Assembly: GCF_023229025.1 (NCBI RefSeq)
Contig: NZ_JALOAA010000049.1
Coordinates: 1 to 10,461 of the forward strand
From: Sulfurimonas sp.
GTDB lineage: Bacteria > Campylobacterota > Campylobacteria > Campylobacterales > Sulfurimonadaceae
Direction of reading: 5' to 3'
Length of the DNA stretch: 10,461 nucleotides
Shown here: positions 1 to 6,944 of the stretch, piece by piece
Layout of the letters: each line of letters opens with the position of its first letter
How positions within the stretch are numbered: the stretch's first letter is position 1
Position numbers and translations under genes: made by a program
Notes under the pieces: generated by a model
Told to the model about the DNA's origin: nothing
The model's database searches: none
Seen by the model: the letters and a program-made list of their open reading frames with translations, nothing else

Positions 1-540
1 TAAAACAAGCTTTCTCTCACTTTTACTCTGGAGTTTTAAGACTGTTTTTGGCGACATCTCTGTTACAACATCCCCTACTTCTACACTTTTTTCATATACG
101 ACACCATCAAATGGAGCAAGAAGTATAGTTTTTCTATAAAGCGCTTCTCTGTAAGCAAGATTTGCTTTTGCAAACTCAAGCGCTGCTTTTGATTTTTCAT
201 AAGCAAGAGCATAAACATCAAATTTTGCCTCATCAATAAGATGCTTCACCTTCTCTTGTCTCTCATAATCTCTTAGCGCGTATTTATACTCAACCTCCGC
301 TGTTGTCAACTCAGACTTTGCAATATTCAGTAGTGCTTGTATATCATCGTTTGCCAACTCAATAAGTACATCCCCTTTTTTAACGTTACTTGAGATGTTT
401 ACATGTACCTTCTTAACTATGCCTCCCGCATGAAGTGCTAACTCTGCATCTTTAAGAGGCTCTACAAAAAAACTGGCATAAACTTCCTCTGCATTTAAAC
501 TAAGTAGGGTAAATAACACTCCAAATAATATTCTCTTCAC
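1..540 (-). CDS. Periplasmic adaptor (membrane fusion) protein of an efflux pump, N-terminal part
   Basis: This is the first 180 codons of a gene that continues past the left edge. The product should bridge an inner-membrane pump to an outer-membrane channel across the periplasm. The start is GTG at 540; no in-frame ATG occurs until deep in the protein, and a GAGGAG ribosome site lies 8 nt upstream. Residues 1-17 look like a Sec signal ending LSLNA. Residues about 36-66 and 138-165 resemble the two halves of a biotinyl/lipoyl-like domain (HAGGIVKKVHV, then LAPFDGVVYEKSVEVGDVV), and residues 67-136 between them form a charged helical hairpin. This order is typical of AcrA/MdtA-type RND adaptors. 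The GTG overlaps the stop of the TolC gene (GTGA), so the two are probably coupled and form one system. Whether the pump is RND or a MacB-like ABC protein cannot be told from this part. Confidence 0.9.
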   Translation of the reverse strand, partial: MKRILFGVLFTLLSLNAEEVYASFFVEPLKDAELALHAGGIVKKVHVNISSNVKKGDVLIELANDDIQALLNIAKSELTTAEVEYKYALRDYERQEKVKHLIDEAKFDVYALAYEKSKAALEFAKANLAYREALYRKTILLAPFDGVVYEKSVEVGDVVTEMSPKTVLKLQSKSERKLVL

Positions 541-1763
541 TCTATAAACTCCTCTATATTGTTACCGCTGTAGTAGTATAGCATTGCATATGCAATCTGC
601 AGGTCATTTAATGAACTCTCATAAAGAGCATCTGCCTCGGTTTTCGCACTTAGTGCATCTAGATAGATTACATAATCAACTATACCCGCAATATACTTCT
701 CATTTATAGTCTTAAAGGCGCTTGATGCGGAGGTAAAAGCACTTTTTGCACTTTTAATCTTAGTCTTAAGACTATTTAGCCTTGCAATAGAGAGTTCATA
801 GTGCATCTTCTGCTCTTTTGACATATACCTTATCTCTTCATTAAGAGCTTTTGCGCTTAAAAGAAGCGACTCCCTAGCCTCTTTTGTAGCCCCATAATCA
901 AAAATTCTCATGTTAAGAGTTAGCATAAGCACATTTTGTCTATCTATTTTTAAGGGGTTTGCATCTGCTTCATTGCTATAGTCATAAATGGTATATGTAT
1001 CTTCTAGTTTTATATTTGGATAGTAAATACTCTCAATCGAATCGGCACTCTTTTTAAGCGCGCGCTCTTTATAGATAAGAGATTTAACACTATCTTGAAG
1101 TTCAATATCAGATAACTCTATCTCTTTAAAAGTCGATTTCTCAAAACTCTCTATCTCTTTGCCGACTTTTAACTCCATGGCTTTTTTAACACTAAGCAGC
1201 TCAAAGTTACGCGACTCAATCTCATAAACAACTCTCTCATAAGAGGCATGAAGTCTATCTATATCATCTTTTGTAGCGAGTTTTGCATCATAGAACTGCT
1301 TTATCCTCTCTAGCTGCTCATGTAGAGATTTTCTTGCATCCTCTTTTGCTCTAATGTCTGCCATAATGCTTAAAATATTATAATAATCTTGAGTAATCTG
1401 CAGAGATAGACTCTTTTTTGACTCTATCTCATCATGTGAACTTGATAAAAACTCATCTTTTGCTTTTTGAAGCTGCGCTGATTTGGCTCCGCCGTCATAT
1501 ATGTCCAGCTCTGCCCTACCAAAACCCAAGTAAACATCTCTATATTGAAAAAGAGTTGCATCACTTGTGTTTGTATATGATGCTCCGATATCTATCGTTG
1601 GAAAGTAGTTGCTCTTTTTTGATTCTACTTCTTGAAGTTTTGCCTCTTTTATATATTTTGAAGACTTCACACTATTGTTGTTTTGGTGTGCATAATCTAG
1701 AATTGATTTCAGACTCTCTGCCGAAGCTAAAGCGGGTAGTATTAAAAGAAGTAATCTTATCAT
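537..1763 (-). CDS. TolC-family outer membrane efflux protein
   Basis: This 408-residue protein is a predicted outer-membrane channel subunit of a tripartite efflux system. Residues 1-15 form a short Sec signal ending ALASA. The mature part shows the two-fold internal repeat of the TolC family. YFPTIDI (53-59) followed by DIYDGGAKS (87-95) recurs in the second half as YYPNIKL and then RIFDYGATKEA. Each pair marks a short strand region followed by long helices rich in Lys, Glu, Ser and Ala. The length is near the usual 400-480 residues. No lipobox is visible. The ATG at 1763 lies inside the stop of ridA (ATGA) and has no clear ribosome site of its own, so it probably depends on translation of ridA. 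The adaptor gene follows with another 4-bp overlap. Substrate unknown. Confidence 0.9.
   Translation of the reverse strand: MIRLLLLILPALASAESLKSILDYAHQNNNSVKSSKYIKEAKLQEVESKKSNYFPTIDIGASYTNTSDATLFQYRDVYLGFGRAELDIYDGGAKSAQLQKAKDEFLSSSHDEIESKKSLSLQITQDYYNILSIMADIRAKEDARKSLHEQLERIKQFYDAKLATKDDIDRLHASYERVVYEIESRNFELLSVKKAMELKVGKEIESFEKSTFKEIELSDIELQDSVKSLIYKERALKKSADSIESIYYPNIKLEDTYTIYDYSNEADANPLKIDRQNVLMLTLNMRIFDYGATKEARESLLLSAKALNEEIRYMSKEQKMHYELSIARLNSLKTKIKSAKSAFTSASSAFKTINEKYIAGIVDYVIYLDALSAKTEADALYESSLNDLQIAYAMLYYYSGNNIEEFIE
549..554 (-). promoter_or_regulatory. Ribosome binding site supporting the GTG start of the adaptor gene
   Basis: Read on the minus strand this is GAGGAG, 8 nt before GTG at 540 and inside the last codons of the upstream TolC gene. 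It supports GTG as the real start, together with the signal peptide that follows immediately. Confidence 0.6.
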
Positions 1764-2134
1764 TTAACAAGCGCTATTGCATCAATCTCCACTAAGGCGT
1801 TTTTTGGAAGTGTTTTTACCGCAACTGTTGAGCGGGCAGGCTTATGAGAGCCAAAAGCCTCTGCATATATCTCGTTTACTGCACTAAAATCATCCATAGA
1901 GTCTAAAAATATAGTAGTTTTTATAACACTGCTCATTGAAGCTCCCGCCTCCTCTAAAACTGCTTGAAGATTTTTTAAAACCTGTTTTGTCTGAATAACT
2001 ATATCACTCTCTAACATAACACCCTCTGGTGTAAGCGCAATCTGCCCCGATGTAAAAACCATACCGTTTGCTACTACCGCTTGGGAGTATGGTCCTATTG
2101 CCGATGGTGCTTTGTTTGTTTGTACGAATTTCAT
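1760..2134 (-). CDS. ridA: RidA family reactive intermediate/imine deaminase
   Basis: This 124-residue protein belongs to the YjgF/YER057c/UK114 (RidA) family, cytosolic trimers that hydrolyse reactive enamine/imine intermediates released by PLP enzymes such as threonine dehydratase. It is close to full family length. The N-terminal motif TNKAPSAIGPYSQAV contains Tyr16. The C-terminal half carries KPARSTVAVKTLP with Arg101, matching the catalytic Arg105 of E. coli RidA, and VEIDAIA with Glu116, matching Glu120. These residues support the active RidA subgroup rather than a divergent Rid family. There is a good AAGGAGA ribosome site (2142-2148) 7 nt before ATG. It sits 65 bp after the thioredoxin-like gene and overlaps the TolC gene by 4 bp. 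Its link to efflux is not obvious and may only reflect operon packing. Confidence 0.93.
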   Translation of the reverse strand: MKFVQTNKAPSAIGPYSQAVVANGMVFTSGQIALTPEGVMLESDIVIQTKQVLKNLQAVLEEAGASMSSVIKTTIFLDSMDDFSAVNEIYAEAFGSHKPARSTVAVKTLPKNALVEIDAIALVK

Positions 2135-2155
2135 TAATTTATCTCCTTAATTTTA

Positions 2156-2171
2156 TTGATAACAGTATCAA
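2156..2171. repeat. Small perfect inverted repeat upstream of ridA
   Basis: TTGATA and TATCAA flank a 4-base spacer in the 65-bp gap between the thioredoxin-like gene and ridA. It could form a weak AT-rich RNA hairpin just upstream of the ridA ribosome site, or be a dyad for a regulator. No run of U follows it in the direction of transcription, so it is not a convincing terminator. A 6-bp AT-rich dyad can also arise by chance. Confidence 0.35.
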
Positions 2172-2199
2172 AAACAGTTCCGCTACCTACGTTTACCGC

Positions 2200-2589
2200 T
2201 TAAAGCTCTTTTGTCTCTTTTACTTCATCTAGCAAATCATAAAAGCCCTCAACGCTTCTACCGCCAATCGTCGTCAAAATCACTTTGCCGTCTTTTGTTA
2301 AGAAGTAGTGTCTTGGAACAGGAGTTGTCTCAAACTCCTCTGGGATATCGTCTATATCTCTTGAGAGATAAATAAGCACATAACTCTTTTTAAGCCTCTG
2401 TATAACCTCATCCTGAGAGAGTACCTCTTTTTCAAACTTTTCACAATATTTACAATACTCTGAACCTATAAATAGATATATATCTTTGTTCTCTTTTTTT
2501 GCATCAACCAACGCCTCTTCGTAGTCATTAGGCCAATCTAAGGCGCTAAGATTAAACAAAAGAGCCATTATTAAAATTAAATGTCTCAT
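2200..2589 (-). CDS. Exported thioredoxin-like thiol-disulfide protein
   Basis: This 129-residue protein has a Sec signal (residues 1-16, ending FNLSA), so it probably acts in the periplasm. The mature part is a small thioredoxin fold. EEALVDAKKENKDIYLFIGSE leads into the active site C46-K-Y-C49, and a TPVP segment (89-92) precedes HYFLTKDGKVI, matching the cis-proline position followed by the edge strand of this fold. This pattern resembles the Thioredoxin_7/thioredoxin-like (SoxW-like) periplasmic group that reduces or isomerises disulfides of exported proteins. The partner protein is not evident here, and redox direction cannot be judged from sequence. It starts 6 bp after dapE, with a GGAG in the dapE end as probable ribosome site. 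C46 and C49 are the only cysteines in the protein. Confidence 0.85.
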   Translation of the reverse strand: MRHLILIMALLFNLSALDWPNDYEEALVDAKKENKDIYLFIGSEYCKYCEKFEKEVLSQDEVIQRLKKSYVLIYLSRDIDDIPEEFETTPVPRHYFLTKDGKVILTTIGGRSVEGFYDLLDEVKETKEL

Positions 2590-2595
2590 TATCTT

Positions 2596-3693
2596 TTACT
2601 CCCACATGTTAATTAAACTTTTAAATACTTCATAAAGAGACTCAACTTCATTAGCCGTAGTTCTCTCATTTACTGCATGAATTGTATCATTTATTACACC
2701 AAACTCCACAACATCAACGCCAAACGGAGCCAAATGTCTTGCATCTGAAGTCCCGCCTGCAGTTGAGTGCTTTGGTTTTATGCCCGTTATATTCTCTATT
2801 GCTCTGTCTATGTTTCTTACGAGCTTTGTATCTGTATCCGTTTTAAACGGATATGACCCTTGCGTCAGTTTTAGCTCATAATCTAAGCCCTCTAGACTTT
2901 TAGCCACAAACTCTTTAACCTCTTTTTGAGATGTCAGGGTAGTATTTCTTACATTAAACATCATCTTAAGTTCATTTGGAGTCACGTTTGTAACCTGCAT
3001 TCCCGCACGAATATCTGTAATAACAAATTTGCTCGGCGCAAAAAACTCATCTCCGTTATCCAAATCAACACCTGCCATACTTGAGAGTCTTGGCGCAAGC
3101 AGATTTATCGGGTTTATGGCTTTTTGGGGATATGCTGCATGTCCTTGCTTGCCTTTTATGGTTATGTACCCATTGATTGAGCCGCGTCTGCCAACCTTAA
3201 TAGCGTCACCAAACACTTCCTCACATGTAGGCTCTGCAACAACTCCAACATCAGGAAGCATAGATTTCTCTTTTAGATATTTTAAAACCTCAAGTGTTCC
3301 GTAAATCCCCTCTCCCTCCTCATCGGAGGTCAATAATAAAGAGAGAGTTCCTTTAAAGTCTTTAACCTCTTTTGCGGCTTGAACAAATGCTGCAACACCG
3401 CTTTTCATATCTTGAGTTCCACGACCGTAGATATAGCCGTCCCTCTCTGTGGCTTTGTAGGGATAACTATCCCAACCCTCTCCGGCAGGCACAACATCAA
3501 CATGCCCTGCAAAACAGAGATGCTCTCCATCACAAAACTTTTTGTATATAAAGAGATTTTTAACACCATTGACATCTATGCGTACTGCTTTAAAATCGTC
3601 CAAATAGCTCTCTATAAAGTCTAAAAGTCCACCATCATAAGGTGTTTCACTCTTTTGCTCTATCATAAATTTAAAAAGTTCTAATATTTTCAT
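2596..3693 (-). CDS. dapE: Succinyl-diaminopimelate desuccinylase
   Basis: This 365-residue M20 family metallohydrolase cleaves N-succinyl-LL-diaminopimelate to LL-diaminopimelate and succinate in the lysine and peptidoglycan precursor pathway, in the cytoplasm. The two-zinc site is complete: HVD (H64, D66), GRGTQDMKSG (bridging D95), TSDEEGEG (catalytic E125 and E126), VAEPT (E154) and IHAVNERT (H339). The spacing fits H. influenzae DapE (H67, D100, E134/E135, E163, H349). A lid/dimerisation domain lies around residues 175-290, including RGSINGYITIKGKQGHAAYP. The length is slightly below the usual 375-380. No other M20 peptidase fits the motif set as well, though M20 assignments from sequence alone carry some risk. 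It follows mutS7 after 58 bp and probably has its own promoter. Confidence 0.93.
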   Translation of the reverse strand: MKILELFKFMIEQKSETPYDGGLLDFIESYLDDFKAVRIDVNGVKNLFIYKKFCDGEHLCFAGHVDVVPAGEGWDSYPYKATERDGYIYGRGTQDMKSGVAAFVQAAKEVKDFKGTLSLLLTSDEEGEGIYGTLEVLKYLKEKSMLPDVGVVAEPTCEEVFGDAIKVGRRGSINGYITIKGKQGHAAYPQKAINPINLLAPRLSSMAGVDLDNGDEFFAPSKFVITDIRAGMQVTNVTPNELKMMFNVRNTTLTSQKEVKEFVAKSLEGLDYELKLTQGSYPFKTDTDTKLVRNIDRAIENITGIKPKHSTAGGTSDARHLAPFGVDVVEFGVINDTIHAVNERTTANEVESLYEVFKSLINMWE

Positions 3694-3723
3694 CTTCTGC
3701 CTAATCTTTTTAACTAAATGTGA

Positions 3724-3729
3724 ATTATA
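3724..3729 (-). promoter_or_regulatory. Probable -10 box of a dapE promoter
   Basis: The minus strand reads TATAAT in the 58-bp gap between mutS7 and dapE, about 30 nt before the dapE ATG. No recognisable -35 box lies 16-18 nt upstream, which is common for sigma-70 promoters in Campylobacterota. It would let dapE, trx and ridA be expressed apart from mutS7. A TATAAT in such AT-rich DNA can be accidental. Confidence 0.45.
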
Positions 3730-3751
3730 CTATTTTTTATACTATGCCGAT

Positions 3752-6700
3752 TTAATCCCAGTTATCAAGAGTAAACCCTTTTGAACTCTCTTGTTTGAGA
3801 ACCTTTTTATCACTTTTTTTACTTAATTGCTCTTCATACTTTAACTCTAAGCCGTTTGAGGTCATGACAAAACCGTCTATTTTTATCTTTTTGTCATGTA
3901 TAGCCTTGTGGTGTTCTTTACATAACGGTACAAGATTATGTTTTGTATCTTTGTGAAAGTGCTCTATAAAACCGCTGCTATCCGCTAATGATTTATGGTT
4001 TATATGGTGTACATCTTCTGCCATCGCTCCGCAGATAACGCATTTGGTAACATATAGCTCTTTGTTGTATTTACTTGTTTTTTTCTTTACAAGAAGTTCC
4101 AACTCATCAAAATCTTTTGCCAATCTTTTTCTGATTTTATTTGCCGTATCTAAAAATTCACTATCCATGTGAAGTGATTTTGCAAATTCAAGCCCATATA
4201 TACTGCTACCGCTTCCTGCTTGAAGAACTCTGTTAAAAATTAGCTTATCTATCGCTTCATCATACTCAACACTTAAGTGCAGATCTACTACATTCTTAAG
4301 CTCTCGTATCTCTTTCATGGTTGAGAGCTGATGAAGATGAGTTGCAAAAAGAAAAATTGAGCGAAGCTTAGCCAGTTTAATAATGGCACTTGAGACTATG
4401 GCAACACCTGAGAGCGTCTCCGTTCCATGGCTTATCTCATCTCCTAGTATCAAGGAACGAACAGTCGCACGGTTAAAAATATTTTTAAGCTCAAGCATTT
4501 CAACTGCAAAAGTCGAGAGCCCTTTGGCAAGATTATCTTTTGAGACTATCCTAGTAAATAGTGAGTTAAAAAGAGAGAACTTCATAACAGAAGCACTTAC
4601 AAAAAAACCTGCTTGAGCCATTAATGTAGCAAGTCCGATACTCTTCATAAGAGATGACTTTCCGCTGGAGTTTATTCCATATAGGAGTACTCCGTTTATC
4701 TCATGTCCGTCATGAAGCGAAGAGTCAAGCATAACTGTTTTTGGATGCGGAAGGTCCATATATGAGCGTTCACCCATAACAATGTCGTTTGGAACATAGA
4801 TGCCGCTTCTCTCCTGTATCTCTATAAGAGGGTGACGCAACTGCATAATCTGCATAAAATTCTCATCATCCTTAACATCTACTATCATAGGTCTTGCATG
4901 TTTGTACATCTCGGCGACTTTTGAGGAGCTAACACCAACATCCAAATCTGCTACGTAACTTATCACACGGTCAAACAAAAGGGAGTATCTCCTCTCATAA
5001 ACACCTTGAAGCTGTATAAATCTATCTTTTGCAAGCGAGATTATTTTACGACGATTTTTCATCATCAAATCAGAGAGGTCGTCTGTGAAGCTTGATGTTA
5101 TTTTCACACTATTAGTAAGTTTTTTAACCACAAATCCCTTAAACTCTTCATGTTTATTAAACTCAAGCTCTATCATAGCAAATCTGTTTTTACTAAGAGA
5201 TATGTAATAGCCCTCTTTTTCTAAAAACCCAAGAGTAACTAGTTTGTTTGAACTAAGAGCATTTACGCCATCAAGCATAAGCTCTATTTTTTGCATAATA
5301 TCTTCAAAAGCAATAAGAACAGTTCTGTTCTCTTTAACCAAAGTATCTATTGCTTCATCAACACCATTCATTAAAAAGTTTTCATCAACGGTTGCATTTG
5401 TAAAACGACGAGATACATCAAGGTCTATACTTTTTTCTATATCTCTTAAAAACTCATCAATTTCGCTCTCGCTAAAAGGAATTTTTTGAATCTTATGTTT
5501 TTTGGCGTAGAGCATAAGCTCTTTTACGCTAAGCATAGACTCATATATATGATTCATCTCAAAGGGATGAAGTTTGCCTAAATCAAGTCTGCGCGAGAGT
5601 CTCTCAAGGTCGTATATGCCGCGCATTATCTCATCTAGATATCTTGTGTGAGATGAGACCTTCTCAATTAAGTCATATCTTCTCTCAAGCTCCTCTTTTT
5701 TTATAATCGGGTTTAGTAGCCTCTCTTTTAAAAGCCTTCTTCCTATTGCAGTGGCACTTTTATCAAGCATCTTAAGAAGTGTGAACTCTTTTTTATCTCT
5801 TGATATTACACCCATCTGCTCAAGCGCACTGTTTCCAAGATACATAAAACGGCGGTTGTCTATTATTTTTGGATTATCCAGTTTTTGAATTATGTGAATA
5901 TCATGTTCAATGATAAAGTTAATCAAAATTGCCAATGACTCCGTTATCATAGGATTTCTCTCTAAATCCAGATGCTCTATGGCACAGAGGAGCGATTGAA
6001 TCTGATAAACCTCACTAAAGAGCCTGTTTTGAAACTCGATTTTTAGCCTCTGGTTATTAACGCTATAGTTGTAATGCTCCGGAATCTCAAGGTAGTGCAT
6101 AACATGGCGCTGGTCATCAACCCCCTCTAAAAAGGTTATGACAACTTCTGAGGTGCGATATGTGTTTAGGAGGTTAAAGAGCTCATCCAGTGCATATGCG
6201 GGGTCTTCACTTGTTCCATGACTCTCATAAAGCCAAGTTTTACCCGTTGTTACATCTATAGCACTATATCCTACGGCATATATCCCTTTATGCTTATCAA
6301 CTAAAATAGAGACAATGTAGTTATCATCATTATCTATAATATAGTCAAAATTAGTCCCCGGAGAGACAATTTGAGAGATGTATCTGCTTATCTTTGGAGA
6401 ATTTCCTTTCTCTAAAGAGTCCGTCTTTTGCTTTACGACAATAACGGTATATTTTTGCTCCGATATTAATCGACTTAGATATCTATCAAAAGAGACCGCT
6501 GGAACACCTGCTAAGAGTGGGTTTTTATCACTATTTTCTACTATATTTTTATTTTTTTTTGTAAGCTGAATATTTAAAAGTTCGGCTATCTCTTTTGCTT
6601 TACCTACCTGCTCATCATCATTGTTTATTTCATAGACTTCAAAAAAAGTTCCTATCTCCATGAAAACAACGGTATCTCGTCCATATCTGTTTTCAAAATA

Positions 6701-6778
6701 TCTCTGCAGATCAAAATAGGTTTGGGTTAATAGTTTATCTTTATTATTTAAGATGGAGTCAATATCAGATGCGAACAT
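3752..6778 (-). CDS. MutS7-type mismatch repair ATPase fused to an HNH nuclease domain
   Basis: This 1008-residue protein is a full-domain MutS homologue with an added nuclease. The N-terminal mismatch-recognition domain keeps the Phe-X-Glu motif (GTFFEVYE, F45-F46-E47), so it is not MutS2 or another non-recognising branch. Connector, lever and clamp regions fill about residues 130-640. The ATPase domain has Walker A GINSSGKSS (701-709), STFAVEM (755-761), Walker B with D780-E781 and GTETLSG, and FATHLHQL (811-818). After a Lys-rich linker (about 890-911) comes an HNH zinc-finger nuclease: C913xxC916, H924-H925, N948, C953xxH956-H957. This architecture matches the MutS7 subfamily described from epsilonproteobacteria, octocoral mitochondria (mtMutS) and giant viruses, proposed to recognise and cut DNA without separate MutL/MutH. 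There is no Smr domain. The start at 6778 has only a weak ribosome site, but no upstream in-frame alternative looks better. Confidence 0.93.
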   Translation of the reverse strand: MFASDIDSILNNKDKLLTQTYFDLQRYFENRYGRDTVVFMEIGTFFEVYEINNDDEQVGKAKEIAELLNIQLTKKNKNIVENSDKNPLLAGVPAVSFDRYLSRLISEQKYTVIVVKQKTDSLEKGNSPKISRYISQIVSPGTNFDYIIDNDDNYIVSILVDKHKGIYAVGYSAIDVTTGKTWLYESHGTSEDPAYALDELFNLLNTYRTSEVVITFLEGVDDQRHVMHYLEIPEHYNYSVNNQRLKIEFQNRLFSEVYQIQSLLCAIEHLDLERNPMITESLAILINFIIEHDIHIIQKLDNPKIIDNRRFMYLGNSALEQMGVISRDKKEFTLLKMLDKSATAIGRRLLKERLLNPIIKKEELERRYDLIEKVSSHTRYLDEIMRGIYDLERLSRRLDLGKLHPFEMNHIYESMLSVKELMLYAKKHKIQKIPFSESEIDEFLRDIEKSIDLDVSRRFTNATVDENFLMNGVDEAIDTLVKENRTVLIAFEDIMQKIELMLDGVNALSSNKLVTLGFLEKEGYYISLSKNRFAMIELEFNKHEEFKGFVVKKLTNSVKITSSFTDDLSDLMMKNRRKIISLAKDRFIQLQGVYERRYSLLFDRVISYVADLDVGVSSSKVAEMYKHARPMIVDVKDDENFMQIMQLRHPLIEIQERSGIYVPNDIVMGERSYMDLPHPKTVMLDSSLHDGHEINGVLLYGINSSGKSSLMKSIGLATLMAQAGFFVSASVMKFSLFNSLFTRIVSKDNLAKGLSTFAVEMLELKNIFNRATVRSLILGDEISHGTETLSGVAIVSSAIIKLAKLRSIFLFATHLHQLSTMKEIRELKNVVDLHLSVEYDEAIDKLIFNRVLQAGSGSSIYGLEFAKSLHMDSEFLDTANKIRKRLAKDFDELELLVKKKTSKYNKELYVTKCVICGAMAEDVHHINHKSLADSSGFIEHFHKDTKHNLVPLCKEHHKAIHDKKIKIDGFVMTSNGLELKYEEQLSKKSDKKVLKQESSKGFTLDNWD

Positions 6779-6809
6779 AAATCACTTTTATATTTTTATT
6801 TGGGTTAGG

Positions 6810-6815
6810 ATTATA
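6810..6815 (-). promoter_or_regulatory. Extended -10 promoter of mutS7
   Basis: The minus strand reads TGATATAAT, a consensus -10 box with the TG extension, ending 31 nt before the mutS7 ATG. The region where a -35 box would lie is a poor match, which an extended -10 can offset. The predicted leader is about 25 nt. Confidence 0.6.
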
Positions 6816-6872
6816 TCATAAAAGCCTATTTAACTAAATTGCCAGTTCAAATTAATATAATATAACATTATC

Positions 6873-6901
6873 TTGACAACAATTATTAACTCTGCTAAAA
6901 T
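6873..6901 (+). promoter_or_regulatory. Sigma-70 promoter of the type I secretion locus
   Basis: A perfect -35 box TTGACA (6873-6878) is followed by a 17-base spacer and the -10 box TAAAAT (6896-6901), which also has the extended TG at 6893-6894. Transcription should begin near 6908, giving a leader of about 37 nt with AAGG (6930-6933) before the ATG at 6945. A full -35/-10 pair is unusual for this group, in which -35 boxes are often absent, and suggests strong basal expression. Confidence 0.7.
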
Positions 6902-6944
6902 CACGTCAAAATAACAAAATTTAATATTTAAGGTATTTTGACTA

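Noticed and set aside
1418..1795. Plus-strand open frame of 125 codons
   Set aside because: It lies antisense within the TolC gene and the ridA 3' end. Its product is rich in Leu, Ser and His without any recognisable motif, and the opposite frame has clear family features.
2156..2171. Rho-independent terminator before ridA
   Set aside because: The stem is short and AT-rich, and the downstream minus-strand sequence is A-rich with no run of T.
3029..3624. Two plus-strand open frames (3029-3304 and 3379-3624)
   Set aside because: Both are antisense to dapE, whose zinc ligands are encoded through this stretch. Their products have no recognisable domain.
4383..6569. Three plus-strand open frames (4383-4616, 5244-5489, 6378-6569)
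   Set aside because: All are antisense to conserved parts of mutS7. Their low-complexity Ser/Phe-rich products are typical of the reverse complement of helical, Lys/Glu-rich genes.
3752..6778. Classical MutS1 or MutS2
   Set aside because: MutS2 lacks the mismatch-recognition domain and carries an Smr tail, neither of which fits. MutS1 is usually 850-900 residues and lacks an HNH domain.
6856..6861. A second plus-strand TATAAT upstream of the secretion locus
   Set aside because: It has no -35 match and no TG extension, and lies in a very AT-rich stretch. The TTGACA-17-TAAAAT promoter 40 bp downstream is far better.
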